Assembly (NCBI GenBank): GCA_007120055.1
Contig: SKOL01000327.1
Span: 1-9,146 of the forward strand
DNA from: Anaerobacillus sp.
Lineage (GTDB): Bacteria; Bacillota; Bacilli; Bacillales_H; Anaerobacillaceae
Reading direction: 5' to 3'
DNA: 9,146 nucleotides
The translations under genes and the position numbers were made by a program. The notes under the pieces are model-generated. The model searched no databases, was not told the origin of the DNA, and worked only from the letters and a program-made list of their open reading frames with translations. Positions 1 through 6,803 of this stretch are shown in pieces. Each line of letters starts with the position of its first letter. Position 1 is the stretch's first letter.

Positions 1-51
1 AAGAAGAATAACGGATTATATGTCCGCGAATCTTTGAGGTTTTCATATTAG
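1..51 (+). CDS. Possible C-terminal tail of an upstream gene (partial)
   Basis: Frame 1 is open from the window edge to a TAG at 49-51 and reads ...KKNNGLYVRESLRFSY. The stop lies directly against a strong intrinsic terminator, which is what the end of a real gene would look like. Only 16 codons are visible, so no family can be assigned. Frame 2 is also open for 11 codons, so the frame choice rests on the terminator position alone. Confidence 0.35.
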   Translation, partial: KKNNGLYVRESLRFSY

Positions 52-90
52 AGCATTACTTCACGGCTATAGTAATGCTTTTTATTTTTT
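52..90 (+). terminator. Rho-independent terminator of the upstream gene
   Basis: A perfect 9-bp stem, AGCATTACT (52-60) with AGTAATGCT (71-79), encloses a 10-nt loop and is followed by a T-rich tail to position 90. It isolates the upstream transcript from the membrane-protein gene starting at 206. Confidence 0.85.
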
Positions 91-205
91 GTCCCATTAA
101 AGAGGGAAATAATGTTAAAATTAAGAGGTCAAAACGAGAAAAAATCTGAGTTACAAAAAAATAGAGAATATTATCGAGTGCTCATTTAGACGAAGGAGGG
201 GTTTG

Positions 206-1165
206 GTGAATCTAGCAATTATAGTTGTGTTTTTTATCATTTTTTATGCGAATTATTATTTAGGCAAACGTCTTGTGAAAGGGAAATACGAGGATGTAAC
301 AGAAACAGAGGGGAGAAATATCGATCGGATTGGTAGTGTGTTCATTGTTTCCATCTTTATTTTACTAGGGGTAGTGTTAGACATTCATAATACTGACGTT
401 ATGATGTGGCTTTTAGTTTTCTTTTTCACTTCTATGTTTAGTTTTCAAGCATTCATGGAATGGAAGTATCTCGAAGGAAAGAAACATATTGCTTCACTGA
501 TTTTAATGGCATTTTCAGTAATTGCTATTTTAAGTGTATTTCATCTCGATACATTATTGGTCGAGTCACCCCCAGGAGAAGATTCTTCTATACCGTCTTA
601 TTTGGAATTCTTTTTGAGATACATAGACTACGAGCTTTTTAGCATTTTAATCTTTATTTTAATGATTTTGTGGAGCATATTTTTAATTGTAAAGAGAAAA
701 TCGTTGGTGATTGTAATGGTAGTAATTACGGTAATTTTTTTATTCGTGAACCATATGCAGTATACAACATTTCCTAAACTTGTTTCCGACCAACTAAACG
801 AGGAAACGGTTATTAAAGAACTTACATTGAATATTCACGAATATCCAGATGGGCTTCGTGAAAGGGTAGCGAGTGTGACGATTGAAGATGAAGAAATCAT
901 TGCTAGATTTTTAAAAGATTTAGAACCTTTAAAACTAAAAAGGGATGTTAGTCGTACAATTAGAGAGTATCAATATGGAGTAAGTATTCTTGTCACCAAT
1001 CAAACTGACCGGGGGGATTACCTTACAAGCCGTTTGTCCATAAGTCTCTCTGAAAACTACGTCAATAATTATTTTATACTCAATCAAACGAATCACCTAA
1101 AGACGATTAAGTCTCTCATAGAAAATGAAGAAGGTGAGTGGAAATATTACGATGAAAAAAATTAA
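206..1165 (+). CDS. Polytopic membrane protein, DUF4181-like N-terminal half, unknown function
   Basis: The product has 319 residues when started at GTG 206. AAGGAGG at 193-199 lies 6 nt before that codon; an in-frame TTG at 203 is only 3 nt from it and is less likely. About six hydrophobic segments are visible (roughly residues 1-18, 43-60, 65-84, 95-113, 143-163, 166-184). The segment around residues 78-110, with an FxAFMEWKYL pattern before a hydrophobic stretch, resembles the Bacillaceae DUF4181 family as I remember it; this is recognition, not a search result. After residue 188 comes a hydrophilic domain of about 130 residues, rich in beta-strand-like stretches and charged residues, with no motif I recognise. 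No confident promoter was seen in 92-205. A 115-bp repeat starts at the base after the stop codon. Function is unknown. Confidence 0.8.
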   Translation: MNLAIIVVFFIIFYANYYLGKRLVKGKYEDVTETEGRNIDRIGSVFIVSIFILLGVVLDIHNTDVMMWLLVFFFTSMFSFQAFMEWKYLEGKKHIASLILMAFSVIAILSVFHLDTLLVESPPGEDSSIPSYLEFFLRYIDYELFSILIFILMILWSIFLIVKRKSLVIVMVVITVIFLFVNHMQYTTFPKLVSDQLNEETVIKELTLNIHEYPDGLRERVASVTIEDEEIIARFLKDLEPLKLKRDVSRTIREYQYGVSILVTNQTDRGDYLTSRLSISLSENYVNNYFILNQTNHLKTIKSLIENEEGEWKYYDEKN

Positions 1166-1280
1166 GTGAATTTCATAATTACCAAAAACAAGCCTTGTTA
1201 CGCAATATATAGTTTACGAATGGTTTTGATGCAACTATATATTGATCTTATGGCAAGAATAATGAATGATGAAATTCATT
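1166..1280. repeat. 115-bp interspersed repeat, copy 1 (MITE-like)
   Basis: This element is about three-quarters identical to a second copy at 5889-6003. The first 23 bases are identical in both, as are GCAACTATATATTGATCT (1231-1248 here) and most of the right end. The ends form imperfect terminal inverted repeats: TGAATTTCATAATT at the left matches the complement of the right end at 13 of 14 positions. Inside is a hairpin with left arm 1203-1217 and right arm 1230-1244, 12 consecutive pairs plus 3 mismatches. There is no ORF. The size and ends fit a MITE; a repeat transcribed as a structured RNA is the alternative. It begins right after one gene's stop and ends 20 bp before the next gene's ATG. 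I saw no convincing target-site duplication. Confidence 0.8.
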
Positions 1281-1300
1281 AAATTGGTGGTGCAAAGTTA

Positions 1301-1753
1301 ATGGATGTAACTATAAGAAGTAAAGTCGTAAATTTTTTGAAATTAGTCGCTTTTTTTATCGCAGCCTTTGTCATTTCTTATTTACTTGTAGAAACAGCTA
1401 ACTTTTTGCCAAATGGGTATTTAGTGGAAAATGTTACGGAAGAAGATGCAACGTTCGTTTCTGTAAACTGGTTTGCCCAAGAGGAAGAAACGATTTATTT
1501 TTCTCTTAGTGAAAACGAAGTGTGGGTGGGTGTTGAGTTGATCTATGCCATTGAAAGACTTTCTGGACTTTATATGCTGCTCTTTTTTGCGATCTTTACT
1601 TCGATCTACGTTTCAATGACAAGGCTTAGAACGACCGACAAGCCAATAGGTTTTATCGTGAGTATGGTCATAGGCTTACTAGGTATCATTATTCCTCTTA
1701 GCATGCAATTAAATAGAATTAGAGATTTACTTGAGATGATAAACCGTTGGTGA
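1301..1753 (+). CDS. Small three-TM membrane protein of unknown function
   Basis: The 150-residue product has hydrophobic segments at about residues 13-33, 88-106 and 115-135. Between the first two is an acidic loop (about 34-85, many E/D) that probably faces outside the cell. No catalytic or binding motif is recognised. The ATG at 1301 is preceded by a weak GGTGG at 1286-1290, 10 nt away, so translation initiation may be inefficient. The whole upstream leader is the 115-bp repeat, so the gene either reads through from the membrane-protein gene ending at 1165 or uses a promoter in or near the repeat. Codon use and base composition look like the neighbours. It could be co-transcribed with 206-1165, but nothing shows a joint function. 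Confidence 0.7.
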   Translation: MDVTIRSKVVNFLKLVAFFIAAFVISYLLVETANFLPNGYLVENVTEEDATFVSVNWFAQEEETIYFSLSENEVWVGVELIYAIERLSGLYMLLFFAIFTSIYVSMTRLRTTDKPIGFIVSMVIGLLGIIIPLSMQLNRIRDLLEMINRW

Positions 1754-1770
1754 TCAGTCCAACAAGTAAA

Positions 1771-1816
1771 AGTAAAAAAGTTTGAAAATGGCTCGGTTCA
1801 AATTGAACTGAGCCAT
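1771..1816 (-). terminator. Terminator between convergent genes, best fit on the minus strand
   Basis: The inverted repeat 1788-1801 / 1803-1816 (ATGGCTCGGTTCAA with TTGAACTGAGCCAT) has 13 matched positions and one G-T pair. On the minus strand it is followed by TTTCAAACTTTTTTACT, a T-rich tract, so it most likely ends the serine hydrolase transcript. On the plus strand no T-run follows, so it would be a weaker stop for the gene ending at 1753. Confidence 0.65.
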
Positions 1817-1830
1817 CTCAATATTCATGA

Positions 1831-3258
1831 TCAATCTCCTTTAATAAAATTAGCTCTTAGACTTAAATAATGCTTAAAAATAAAAACAAAGTGAATAACG
1901 GATTGTATGATATGGATGGCTAACCCTATAAATAGCCAGGTAATCATATCAGGCATCACTAAAAATGCAAGCTCCCATGTCATTCCCCTTTGCATAAGCA
2001 CTCCTGCTAAAATGGGGATAACGATAATGATTGCTATAGGGATGACCAAATTAACGATGGCAGCAGTTAATCTTTGTTTAAGCGACTTTTGGTTAGGGCG
2101 GGATATCATTTTTACAATTTTAATCATATTGTAGATGATCGTAGCCGCAAATAAGACGATAAGTAAACGGTATACCCAGAAATAATTGACCCTAGTAGGT
2201 GGTTCTTGCTCAGTTAAGATCGAGACGATACCACTCGTTAAATCAGGATTAAAAATAAATCCATTTAATAAATGATTTTTATTGATTAAATAGGCGATGC
2301 TGTATCCGTCTTCGGTCAAGATCACCGCATCAGATGTATATCCTGGTAGTGCTCCACCATGAAAAACTGCCGGACGACCAGCGATTTCGCCTATCATTAA
2401 GCCCATTCCATAAAAGGATTCAGAAGATTTCATTTCGTCTATTCCTTCAGGAGAAACTCCTAACGATGGATCTTTCATCCGGATTGCTTCGAGAAAACGA
2501 ACGACATCTTCCGCAGTGGACGTTATAAAACCAGCCGGAAGGTCGTACTCGATGTGTGGTTCCGTACGTTTAATAGAAAAACCAAAGAATGATAAATGGC
2601 CGGCTACATCAACTTCTCCTATTAGTGATGTGTTATTTAGCCCTAGAGGTTGAATGATATGGTCTTCGACGTAATCCACATAGCTTTGTCCACTGACATT
2701 CTCAATAACCGCACCTAGTAAACTATAATTGGGGTTAAAATAAGAAAATTGTTCTCCGGGCTCATATGTTAACGACATTTGATTCATATCTTCAATTAAT
2801 TTTGAAACCAGTGCATCGTCATGGAGGCTGGAAATGTATTCAAATTCAGTCATTCCACTAGTGTGGTGTAAAAGGTGTCGAACGGTTATTTCATCAGATA
2901 CAGTGAAATCGTGTAAATACGTTGAAACACTTGTATCAAGATCAACTTTTCCTTGCTCAACTAGCTGCATGACAGCAAGTGCAGTAAAAGTTTTTGATGT
3001 TGAGCCGATATAAAAGAGGGAGTCTTGATGAACATCTTTACCGTAAGCTTTGCTAAAAATCAGCTCTCCGTTATGTGATATAGCAACTGTCATACCTGGA
3101 ATCGCTAATTTCTTAGCCGTATTTTCAATGTGTTGTTCTAACTTTTCTTCGGTTGATAAGTTTATCGAAGAGGCTTCAGAAGTAAATGGATAATAAATTA
3201 CGAAGCTAAAAATAATGAGTGCCAATGTTGCGGAAGAAAATAATAATTTTTTTGTCAT
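1831..3258 (-). CDS. Serine hydrolase, beta-lactamase/PBP-like (PF00144, S12), with C-terminal membrane domain
   Basis: I start it at the ATG at 3258 (475 residues): GAAAGGA (complement of 3268-3274) lies 9 nt upstream, while an in-frame TTG at 3276 has no ribosome binding site. An N-terminal signal peptide or anchor (about residues 4-24) sends the enzyme domain outside the membrane. The class C / S12 motifs are present: SxxK as S86-T-S-K89 with S86 the nucleophile, YxN as Y173-F-N175, and HGG at 300-302 in place of KTG. The catalytic domain covers about 38-350. After it come about three hydrophobic segments (359-381, 398-421, 430-461) and a basic tail. Family members include low-affinity PBPs, D-amino-acid peptidases, esterases and some beta-lactamases; the substrate cannot be told from sequence. 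It is transcribed away from the yhaQP-like operon across a 341-bp spacer. Confidence 0.92.
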   Translation of the reverse strand: MTKKLLFSSATLALIIFSFVIYYPFTSEASSINLSTEEKLEQHIENTAKKLAIPGMTVAISHNGELIFSKAYGKDVHQDSLFYIGSTSKTFTALAVMQLVEQGKVDLDTSVSTYLHDFTVSDEITVRHLLHHTSGMTEFEYISSLHDDALVSKLIEDMNQMSLTYEPGEQFSYFNPNYSLLGAVIENVSGQSYVDYVEDHIIQPLGLNNTSLIGEVDVAGHLSFFGFSIKRTEPHIEYDLPAGFITSTAEDVVRFLEAIRMKDPSLGVSPEGIDEMKSSESFYGMGLMIGEIAGRPAVFHGGALPGYTSDAVILTEDGYSIAYLINKNHLLNGFIFNPDLTSGIVSILTEQEPPTRVNYFWVYRLLIVLFAATIIYNMIKIVKMISRPNQKSLKQRLTAAIVNLVIPIAIIIVIPILAGVLMQRGMTWELAFLVMPDMITWLFIGLAIHIIQSVIHFVFIFKHYLSLRANFIKGD

Positions 3259-3599
3259 AAACTTGTTTCCTTTCAAATTGAATTTTTATTCATTAATTGA
3301 TAGACCACTTTAGGAAAATTATGAATACATCTAGATTAGTAAAGTTTAAATCACTCCCTAATAATCTTATTGTAAAATTACCATAAGCAATCGTAAAGAA
3401 AATTTTGGAAATGTTTTATTGTAAACGACCTATAGAGAACATAATTACGGTAAAATCATTATGGTTTTTGAAATTATATTTAATTCCAAACGTATCAATT
3501 ATAAAAGAAAGAAGTTTGGGCTGAACTAATGGTGTGATTGAGAAAACATAGCTTACTAATATTTAAGACTTACAACCCAAAGAGAGAAGGAGAAAAAAG
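3259..3599. other. Divergent intergenic region between serine hydrolase and ABC operon
   Basis: This is a non-coding, very AT-rich spacer of 341 bp that must hold promoters in both directions. TTATTGTAAA occurs twice as a direct repeat (3367-3376 and 3416-3425), and further GTAAA words lie at 3392-3396 and 3450-3454. TAAAAT at 3451-3456 is a possible -10 for the ABC operon, but no good -35 sits 16-18 bp before it. For the minus strand, TTTACT and TAATTT 16 bp apart near 3312-3339 are a weak candidate. I cannot assign a promoter with confidence. The ABC operon's ribosome binding site AAGGAG is at 3587-3592. Confidence 0.5.
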
Positions 3600-4502
3600 A
3601 TGTCACTAGAAATAAACGGGATTAAAAAGAAGTTTGACGAGCACGTTGCAGTAGACGGGATTTCTCTAAAAGTGGGAAAGGGCGAAATGTTCGGATTACT
3701 TGGTGCGAATGGAGCAGGGAAAACGACGACTTTCCGGATGATCCTAGGGTTACTTGATCCGACAGAAGGTTCAGTAACTTGGGGCGGGGAGAGTATTACT
3801 TATAAACGCACTCATTTAGTCGGTTATTTACCGGAGGAAAGAGGGTTATTTCCTAAACTGACAGTGAAAGAACAGTTATTGTATTTAATGAGGCTTAAAG
3901 GAATGAGAAAGCCCGAAGTGATGAAAGAAATGCGCATTTGGCTGGAACGCTTTCAAGTGCCGGAATATGAAAATAAAAAAGTAGAAGAGCTTTCTAAAGG
4001 AAATCAACAAAAGATTCAATTTATGGCTGCTGTCTTACATAAACCAGAATTATTAATTTTAGATGAGCCTTTTAGTGGACTTGATCCAGTTAATTCAGAC
4101 ATGTTAAAGAAAGCGGTGCTCGACCTTCAGATGTCAGGAACGACGATAGTTTTTTCAAGTCATCAAATGAGTAATGTCGAGGCGTTGTGCGAGGACTTAA
4201 TTATGTTAAAACGAGGTAGGCCGGTATTACAAGGAAGCTTAAAAGAAATTAAGCGTTCCTATGGAATGAAAAGTATTAGTATTCGCGCAGATTATAAGTT
4301 AGATTTCCTACAATCGATTCCCGGTGTATTATCATTAGAAGAAACAAAAGATGGTGCGATCATAAAAGTGGAAAATGAGAAGGTCGGTGAAGAGGTTTTT
4401 CGAATGATTTCCGAAAAAGGTTTTGTTCGTAAGTTCGAAATCGAAGAACCGTCACTCCATGATATATTCATCGATAAGGTTGGGGGCGATGCAGATGAAT
4501 AA
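3600..4502 (+). CDS. yhaQ: ABC transporter ATP-binding protein, NatA/YhaQ type
   Basis: This is the cytoplasmic ATPase of an ABC-2 type exporter, 300 residues, close to the length I recall for B. subtilis YhaQ. Walker A is GANGAGKT at 35-42. The Q-loop region reads GYLPEERGLFP (75-85), the form typical of the NatA/YhaQ group with Glu where other ABC proteins have Gln. The signature is LSKGNQQ from 131, Walker B LLILDEP at 151-157, D-loop SGLDP at 159-163 and H-loop His188. Residues from about 215 to 300 form the C-terminal accessory domain (DUF4162-like). AAGGAG at 3587-3592 is 7 nt before the ATG. Its stop codon overlaps the start of the permease gene, implying translational coupling. NatA-type systems export Na+ or toxic compounds in Bacillus; the real substrate here is not known. 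The symbol is given by family resemblance. Confidence 0.93.
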   Translation: MSLEINGIKKKFDEHVAVDGISLKVGKGEMFGLLGANGAGKTTTFRMILGLLDPTEGSVTWGGESITYKRTHLVGYLPEERGLFPKLTVKEQLLYLMRLKGMRKPEVMKEMRIWLERFQVPEYENKKVEELSKGNQQKIQFMAAVLHKPELLILDEPFSGLDPVNSDMLKKAVLDLQMSGTTIVFSSHQMSNVEALCEDLIMLKRGRPVLQGSLKEIKRSYGMKSISIRADYKLDFLQSIPGVLSLEETKDGAIIKVENEKVGEEVFRMISEKGFVRKFEIEEPSLHDIFIDKVGGDADE

Positions 4503-5754
4503 TTTTTGGATTACGGTTGCACATACAGCGGGAAAGAGGCTTAAATCGAAAGCTTTTCTTTGGTCGACGATCATAATGTCTGTTATCGCGATAGGATTAA
4601 TGAATGTCGAAAACATCGCCGATACTTTTACTGGCAGCGACAAAGACGATGAAAAAACTCAATCAACGATTGCGGTTGTAAGTGAGATAGAAAATGAGGA
4701 AATTGCAAAATTACTCTCATCACAAGATGAAGGGGAATTTGACTATGTCAGCTTTACTGAGGGTGATATAGAAATGGCGATAAAAGCGGCAGAAACAGAT
4801 GAATATGACTTTGTATTAGGATTATCTGGAGATGCTTTAAATTTGGAGGTGGAATTTTTTGGTGCTGGCACTGACTTTATGTTAGCCCAGCAAGTGAGAA
4901 CAGAAGTACAACGAATGAAGGAAACGGCTGTGACGAATGATCTTGGTTTAAATGCAGAAGAACTTGCAATGATTTATAGCCCAATAAATTTTCATGAACT
5001 CCCACTTAGTGAAAATGGAACTGTACAAACAGAGGAAAGTCATATGCAATCATACTGGATGGTTTATGGAATTGTTTTTGCGATCTATATGATTATTATT
5101 ATGTTTGGTTCGATGATTGCTACTGAAGTAGCGACAGAAAAATCATCAAGGGTAATGGAATTAATTGTTTCAAGTGTCAACCCTGTGACGCAAATGTTTG
5201 GAAAAATAACTGGTATTGGTCTTTCTGGAATCGTTAATATTGGGGCAATTTTAGTTGCGGCATATGTTGGTTATATCATTAGTGGGGCAACTTACTTAGA
5301 CACGATGTTACGTGATGTGATTGACTTGTCCTTAATAGGTTATGCAGTGCTACTTGTCGTTTTAGGTTATTTATTATACGGTGGCGTTGCTGCGATGCTA
5401 GGCGCGCTAGTTAGTCGAGCTGAAGAAGTAAACCAAGCACTTCAACCATTAATTTTCCTGGCAATGATTGCATTTTTTATTTCGATGTTCGGTCTTAACG
5501 TACCTGATGCAACGTTTATTACCGTATTGTCTTATATCCCATTCTTTACGCCACAGTTGTTATTTTTGCGTATGGGAATGACCCCAGTGGCGACATGGGA
5601 AATTGTTGTGATTCTAGCCATTTTAGTGATTAGTGTCATTCTTATTAACCTTTTAGCAGCACGAATATATAAGGGTGGAGTTCTTATGTACGGCAAGTTT
5701 TCATTTAAAGGCGGCATAAAGCAGGCACTTCGATTAGGGAAAAAAGAAAATTAA
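4495..5754 (+). CDS. yhaP: ABC-2 type permease, NatB/YhaP type
   Basis: This is the membrane partner of the ATPase encoded just upstream. With ATG 4495 it has 419 residues, agreeing with the length I recall for YhaP; GGGGG at 4482-4486 is 8 nt before this ATG. ATG 4489 is too close to that site, and the open frame further upstream to 4423 lies inside the ATPase gene. Topology is the ABC-2 NatB pattern: TM1 at about 21-37, a large acidic extracytoplasmic domain at about 45-185, then about six segments between 186 and 390. The conserved stretch after the second TM, EVATEKSSRVMELIVSS (211-227), is the coupling-helix signature of this family. The last 25 residues are basic and cytoplasmic. The gene overlaps the ATPase gene by 8 bp and is followed by a terminator at 5792, so the operon is two genes. 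Confidence 0.92.
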   Translation: MNNFWITVAHTAGKRLKSKAFLWSTIIMSVIAIGLMNVENIADTFTGSDKDDEKTQSTIAVVSEIENEEIAKLLSSQDEGEFDYVSFTEGDIEMAIKAAETDEYDFVLGLSGDALNLEVEFFGAGTDFMLAQQVRTEVQRMKETAVTNDLGLNAEELAMIYSPINFHELPLSENGTVQTEESHMQSYWMVYGIVFAIYMIIIMFGSMIATEVATEKSSRVMELIVSSVNPVTQMFGKITGIGLSGIVNIGAILVAAYVGYIISGATYLDTMLRDVIDLSLIGYAVLLVVLGYLLYGGVAAMLGALVSRAEEVNQALQPLIFLAMIAFFISMFGLNVPDATFITVLSYIPFFTPQLLFLRMGMTPVATWEIVVILAILVISVILINLLAARIYKGGVLMYGKFSFKGGIKQALRLGKKEN

Positions 5755-5791
5755 AGCAGTTTAGCTAGTTTATATATGTAATAATATAATA

Positions 5792-5847
5792 GATGGAGCT
5801 GTCTCATGAGTGTTTGACATTTATGGGGCAGCTCCATCTTTAAATTT
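5792..5847 (+). terminator. Terminator of the yhaQP-like operon
   Basis: GATGGAGCTG (5792-5801) pairs perfectly with CAGCTCCATC (5829-5838). The stem continues inward, with G-U pairs, to 16 bp (TCTCAT with ATGGGG), leaving a 15-nt loop. The tail TTTAAATTT follows. It is the best terminator in this part of the window and closes the two-gene operon. Confidence 0.8.
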
Positions 5848-5867
5848 CCCTTTTGATGAAAGGGAAA
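5845..5867. repeat. Second small hairpin after the operon terminator
   Basis: TTTCCCTTT (5845-5853) pairs perfectly with AAAGGGAAA (5859-5867) around a 5-nt loop, followed on the plus strand by TAATATTTTGTTTT. It may be a back-up terminator for the ABC operon. The stem has only three G-C pairs, so support is moderate. Confidence 0.4.
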
Positions 5868-5888
5868 TAATATTTTGTTTTCAACCAA

Positions 5889-6003
5889 GTGAATTTCATA
5901 ATTACCAAAAAAGAATCACATCAAACACTATATAGTTGCAAAGTGTTTTGGTGCAACTATATATTGATCTCAGTGACGGGAATAATGAATTATGGAATTC
6001 ATT
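5889..6003. repeat. 115-bp interspersed repeat, copy 2 (MITE-like)
   Basis: This is the second copy of the element at 1166-1280, in the same orientation and of the same length. Its inverted ends match at 13 of 14 positions, and the mismatch would be a G-U pair in RNA. The internal hairpin is better kept than in copy 1: left arm 5926-5940 and right arm 5952-5966 form 14 of 15 pairs around an 11-nt loop. It lies between the convergent ABC operon and RDD gene, where insertion would do little harm. No coding capacity and no obvious target-site duplication are seen. Confidence 0.8.
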
Positions 6004-6045
6004 AAACCGTGAAAATATGATGATCAACGACGAGCTGAACATTAT

Positions 6046-6069
6046 AGTGTTAGGACCACACTGTTTTTT
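6046..6069 (+). terminator. Weak terminator-like hairpin
   Basis: AGTGT (6046-6050) and ACACT (6058-6062) form a short 5-bp stem followed by GTTTTTT. It lies just past the 3' end of the minus-strand RDD gene and would act on plus-strand read-through. The short stem makes this uncertain. Confidence 0.3.
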
Positions 6070-6080
6070 GAAATTAAATT

Positions 6081-6518
6081 TTATTCTGGTTCATGAAATG
6101 TAACACAGGTTCCGGCAATGAAATCATGGATTGCACGTTTATCTTCTCTAAGCGCAACCATAAATATACTAACAATACCTAAGATCCCAAATGTAATTAA
6201 ATAAATAAACCCTGAGACAAGGTCACGCAGTAACATCGTACCAATCCCTACTTGTTCCCCGTTAATTTTTACAATTCGAATCCCTATGATTCTTTTTCCT
6301 ACGGTATATCCATACCATACAACCGGGAGAATGATGCCATATAAAAACATAACGATATCTGAGAAAATTTCCCTTTGTCCGAAAATAAATAAACTGATTA
6401 TTACAATGGGGAGATGAACGATTAATCCGTCTAATAGTATCGCAAAAAACCTTTCCAAAAATCCAGCTGGATTCTCGTGAGCTGGAGTTTGATAATCAGT
6501 GTCTCGTGCAGTGTACAT
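6081..6518 (-). CDS. RDD family membrane protein
   Basis: The 145-residue product has the RDD-family pattern: RFFAILLD (R23...D30) in the first hydrophobic region, a GKRIIGIRIVK stretch (75-85) after the second, and a final HDFIAGT (131-137) with the second conserved Asp. Membrane segments are at about 27-47, 52-71 and 101-122, which is the usual three-TM core of a small RDD protein. The ATG at 6518 has AGAGGTG 7 nt upstream on the minus strand. Most RDD proteins have no defined function; a few have been reported to move Na+ and other cations against protons, and that cannot be claimed here. A T-tract hairpin lies about 55 nt upstream of its start, so it is likely separate from, or attenuated relative to, the gene at 6804-8042. 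Confidence 0.9.
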   Translation of the reverse strand: MYTARDTDYQTPAHENPAGFLERFFAILLDGLIVHLPIVIISLFIFGQREIFSDIVMFLYGIILPVVWYGYTVGKRIIGIRIVKINGEQVGIGTMLLRDLVSGFIYLITFGILGIVSIFMVALREDKRAIHDFIAGTCVTFHEPE

Positions 6519-6575
6519 ACGTAATCACCTCTAAATTTGTTAGTATCAATAAATCTAACGAAACTATTAAACCAA

Positions 6576-6612
6576 TAAAAAAGAAAAGGATTTGGAATAA
6601 CCAAAACCCTTT
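6576..6612 (-). terminator. Terminator (or attenuator) upstream of the RDD gene
   Basis: On the minus strand AAAGGGTTTTGG (6612-6601) pairs with CCAAATCCTTT (6595-6585), with one bulge, around a 5-nt loop. A tract TTTTCTTTTTT follows (complement of about 6576-6587). It lies about 190 nt beyond the stop of the DUF418 gene and about 55 nt before the RDD ATG, so it probably ends the DUF418 transcript. The rest of 6519-6803 is non-coding; it contains a 9-bp direct repeat ATTATAATT (6636-6644, 6647-6655), which on the minus strand offers -10-like TATAAT words. Confidence 0.65.
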
Positions 6613-6803
6613 ATGCTGATATAGAAATTATCTTCATTATAATTGTATTATAATTAGTATAGTTTATGTCCAACGTTTCATACTTTTATATATTATTACT
6701 CAATTCTAGTTTACTTCTCCCAGTTAACGGTAAAGCCTCCTCTAGGACGGTTTCCCTTAATGACGAGACGGTGTCTTTCCTTTTCTCGATAATTGTCCCT
6801 CGC

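Noticed and set aside
460..642. Open plus-strand frame of 60 codons inside 206-1165
   Set aside because: It lies wholly inside the larger membrane-protein gene in another frame, with no ribosome binding site and no recognisable product.
1161..1284. TTAA on both sides of repeat copy 1 as a target-site duplication
   Set aside because: TTAA flanks copy 1 roughly, but copy 2 has no matching duplication at its left side, so in this AT-rich sequence it may be chance.
1907..2528. Two plus-strand frames antisense to the serine hydrolase
   Set aside because: They oppose a gene with complete catalytic motifs and have no ribosome binding sites; they are by-products of its codon use.
4423..4494. Upstream extension of the permease reading frame
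   Set aside because: It overlaps the ATPase coding sequence, has no ribosome binding site, and the 419-residue product from ATG 4495 matches the family length.
6724..6750. AGGAGG-like site on the minus strand near 6740
   Set aside because: No start codon follows at usable spacing and no open frame continues, so it does not mark a gene.
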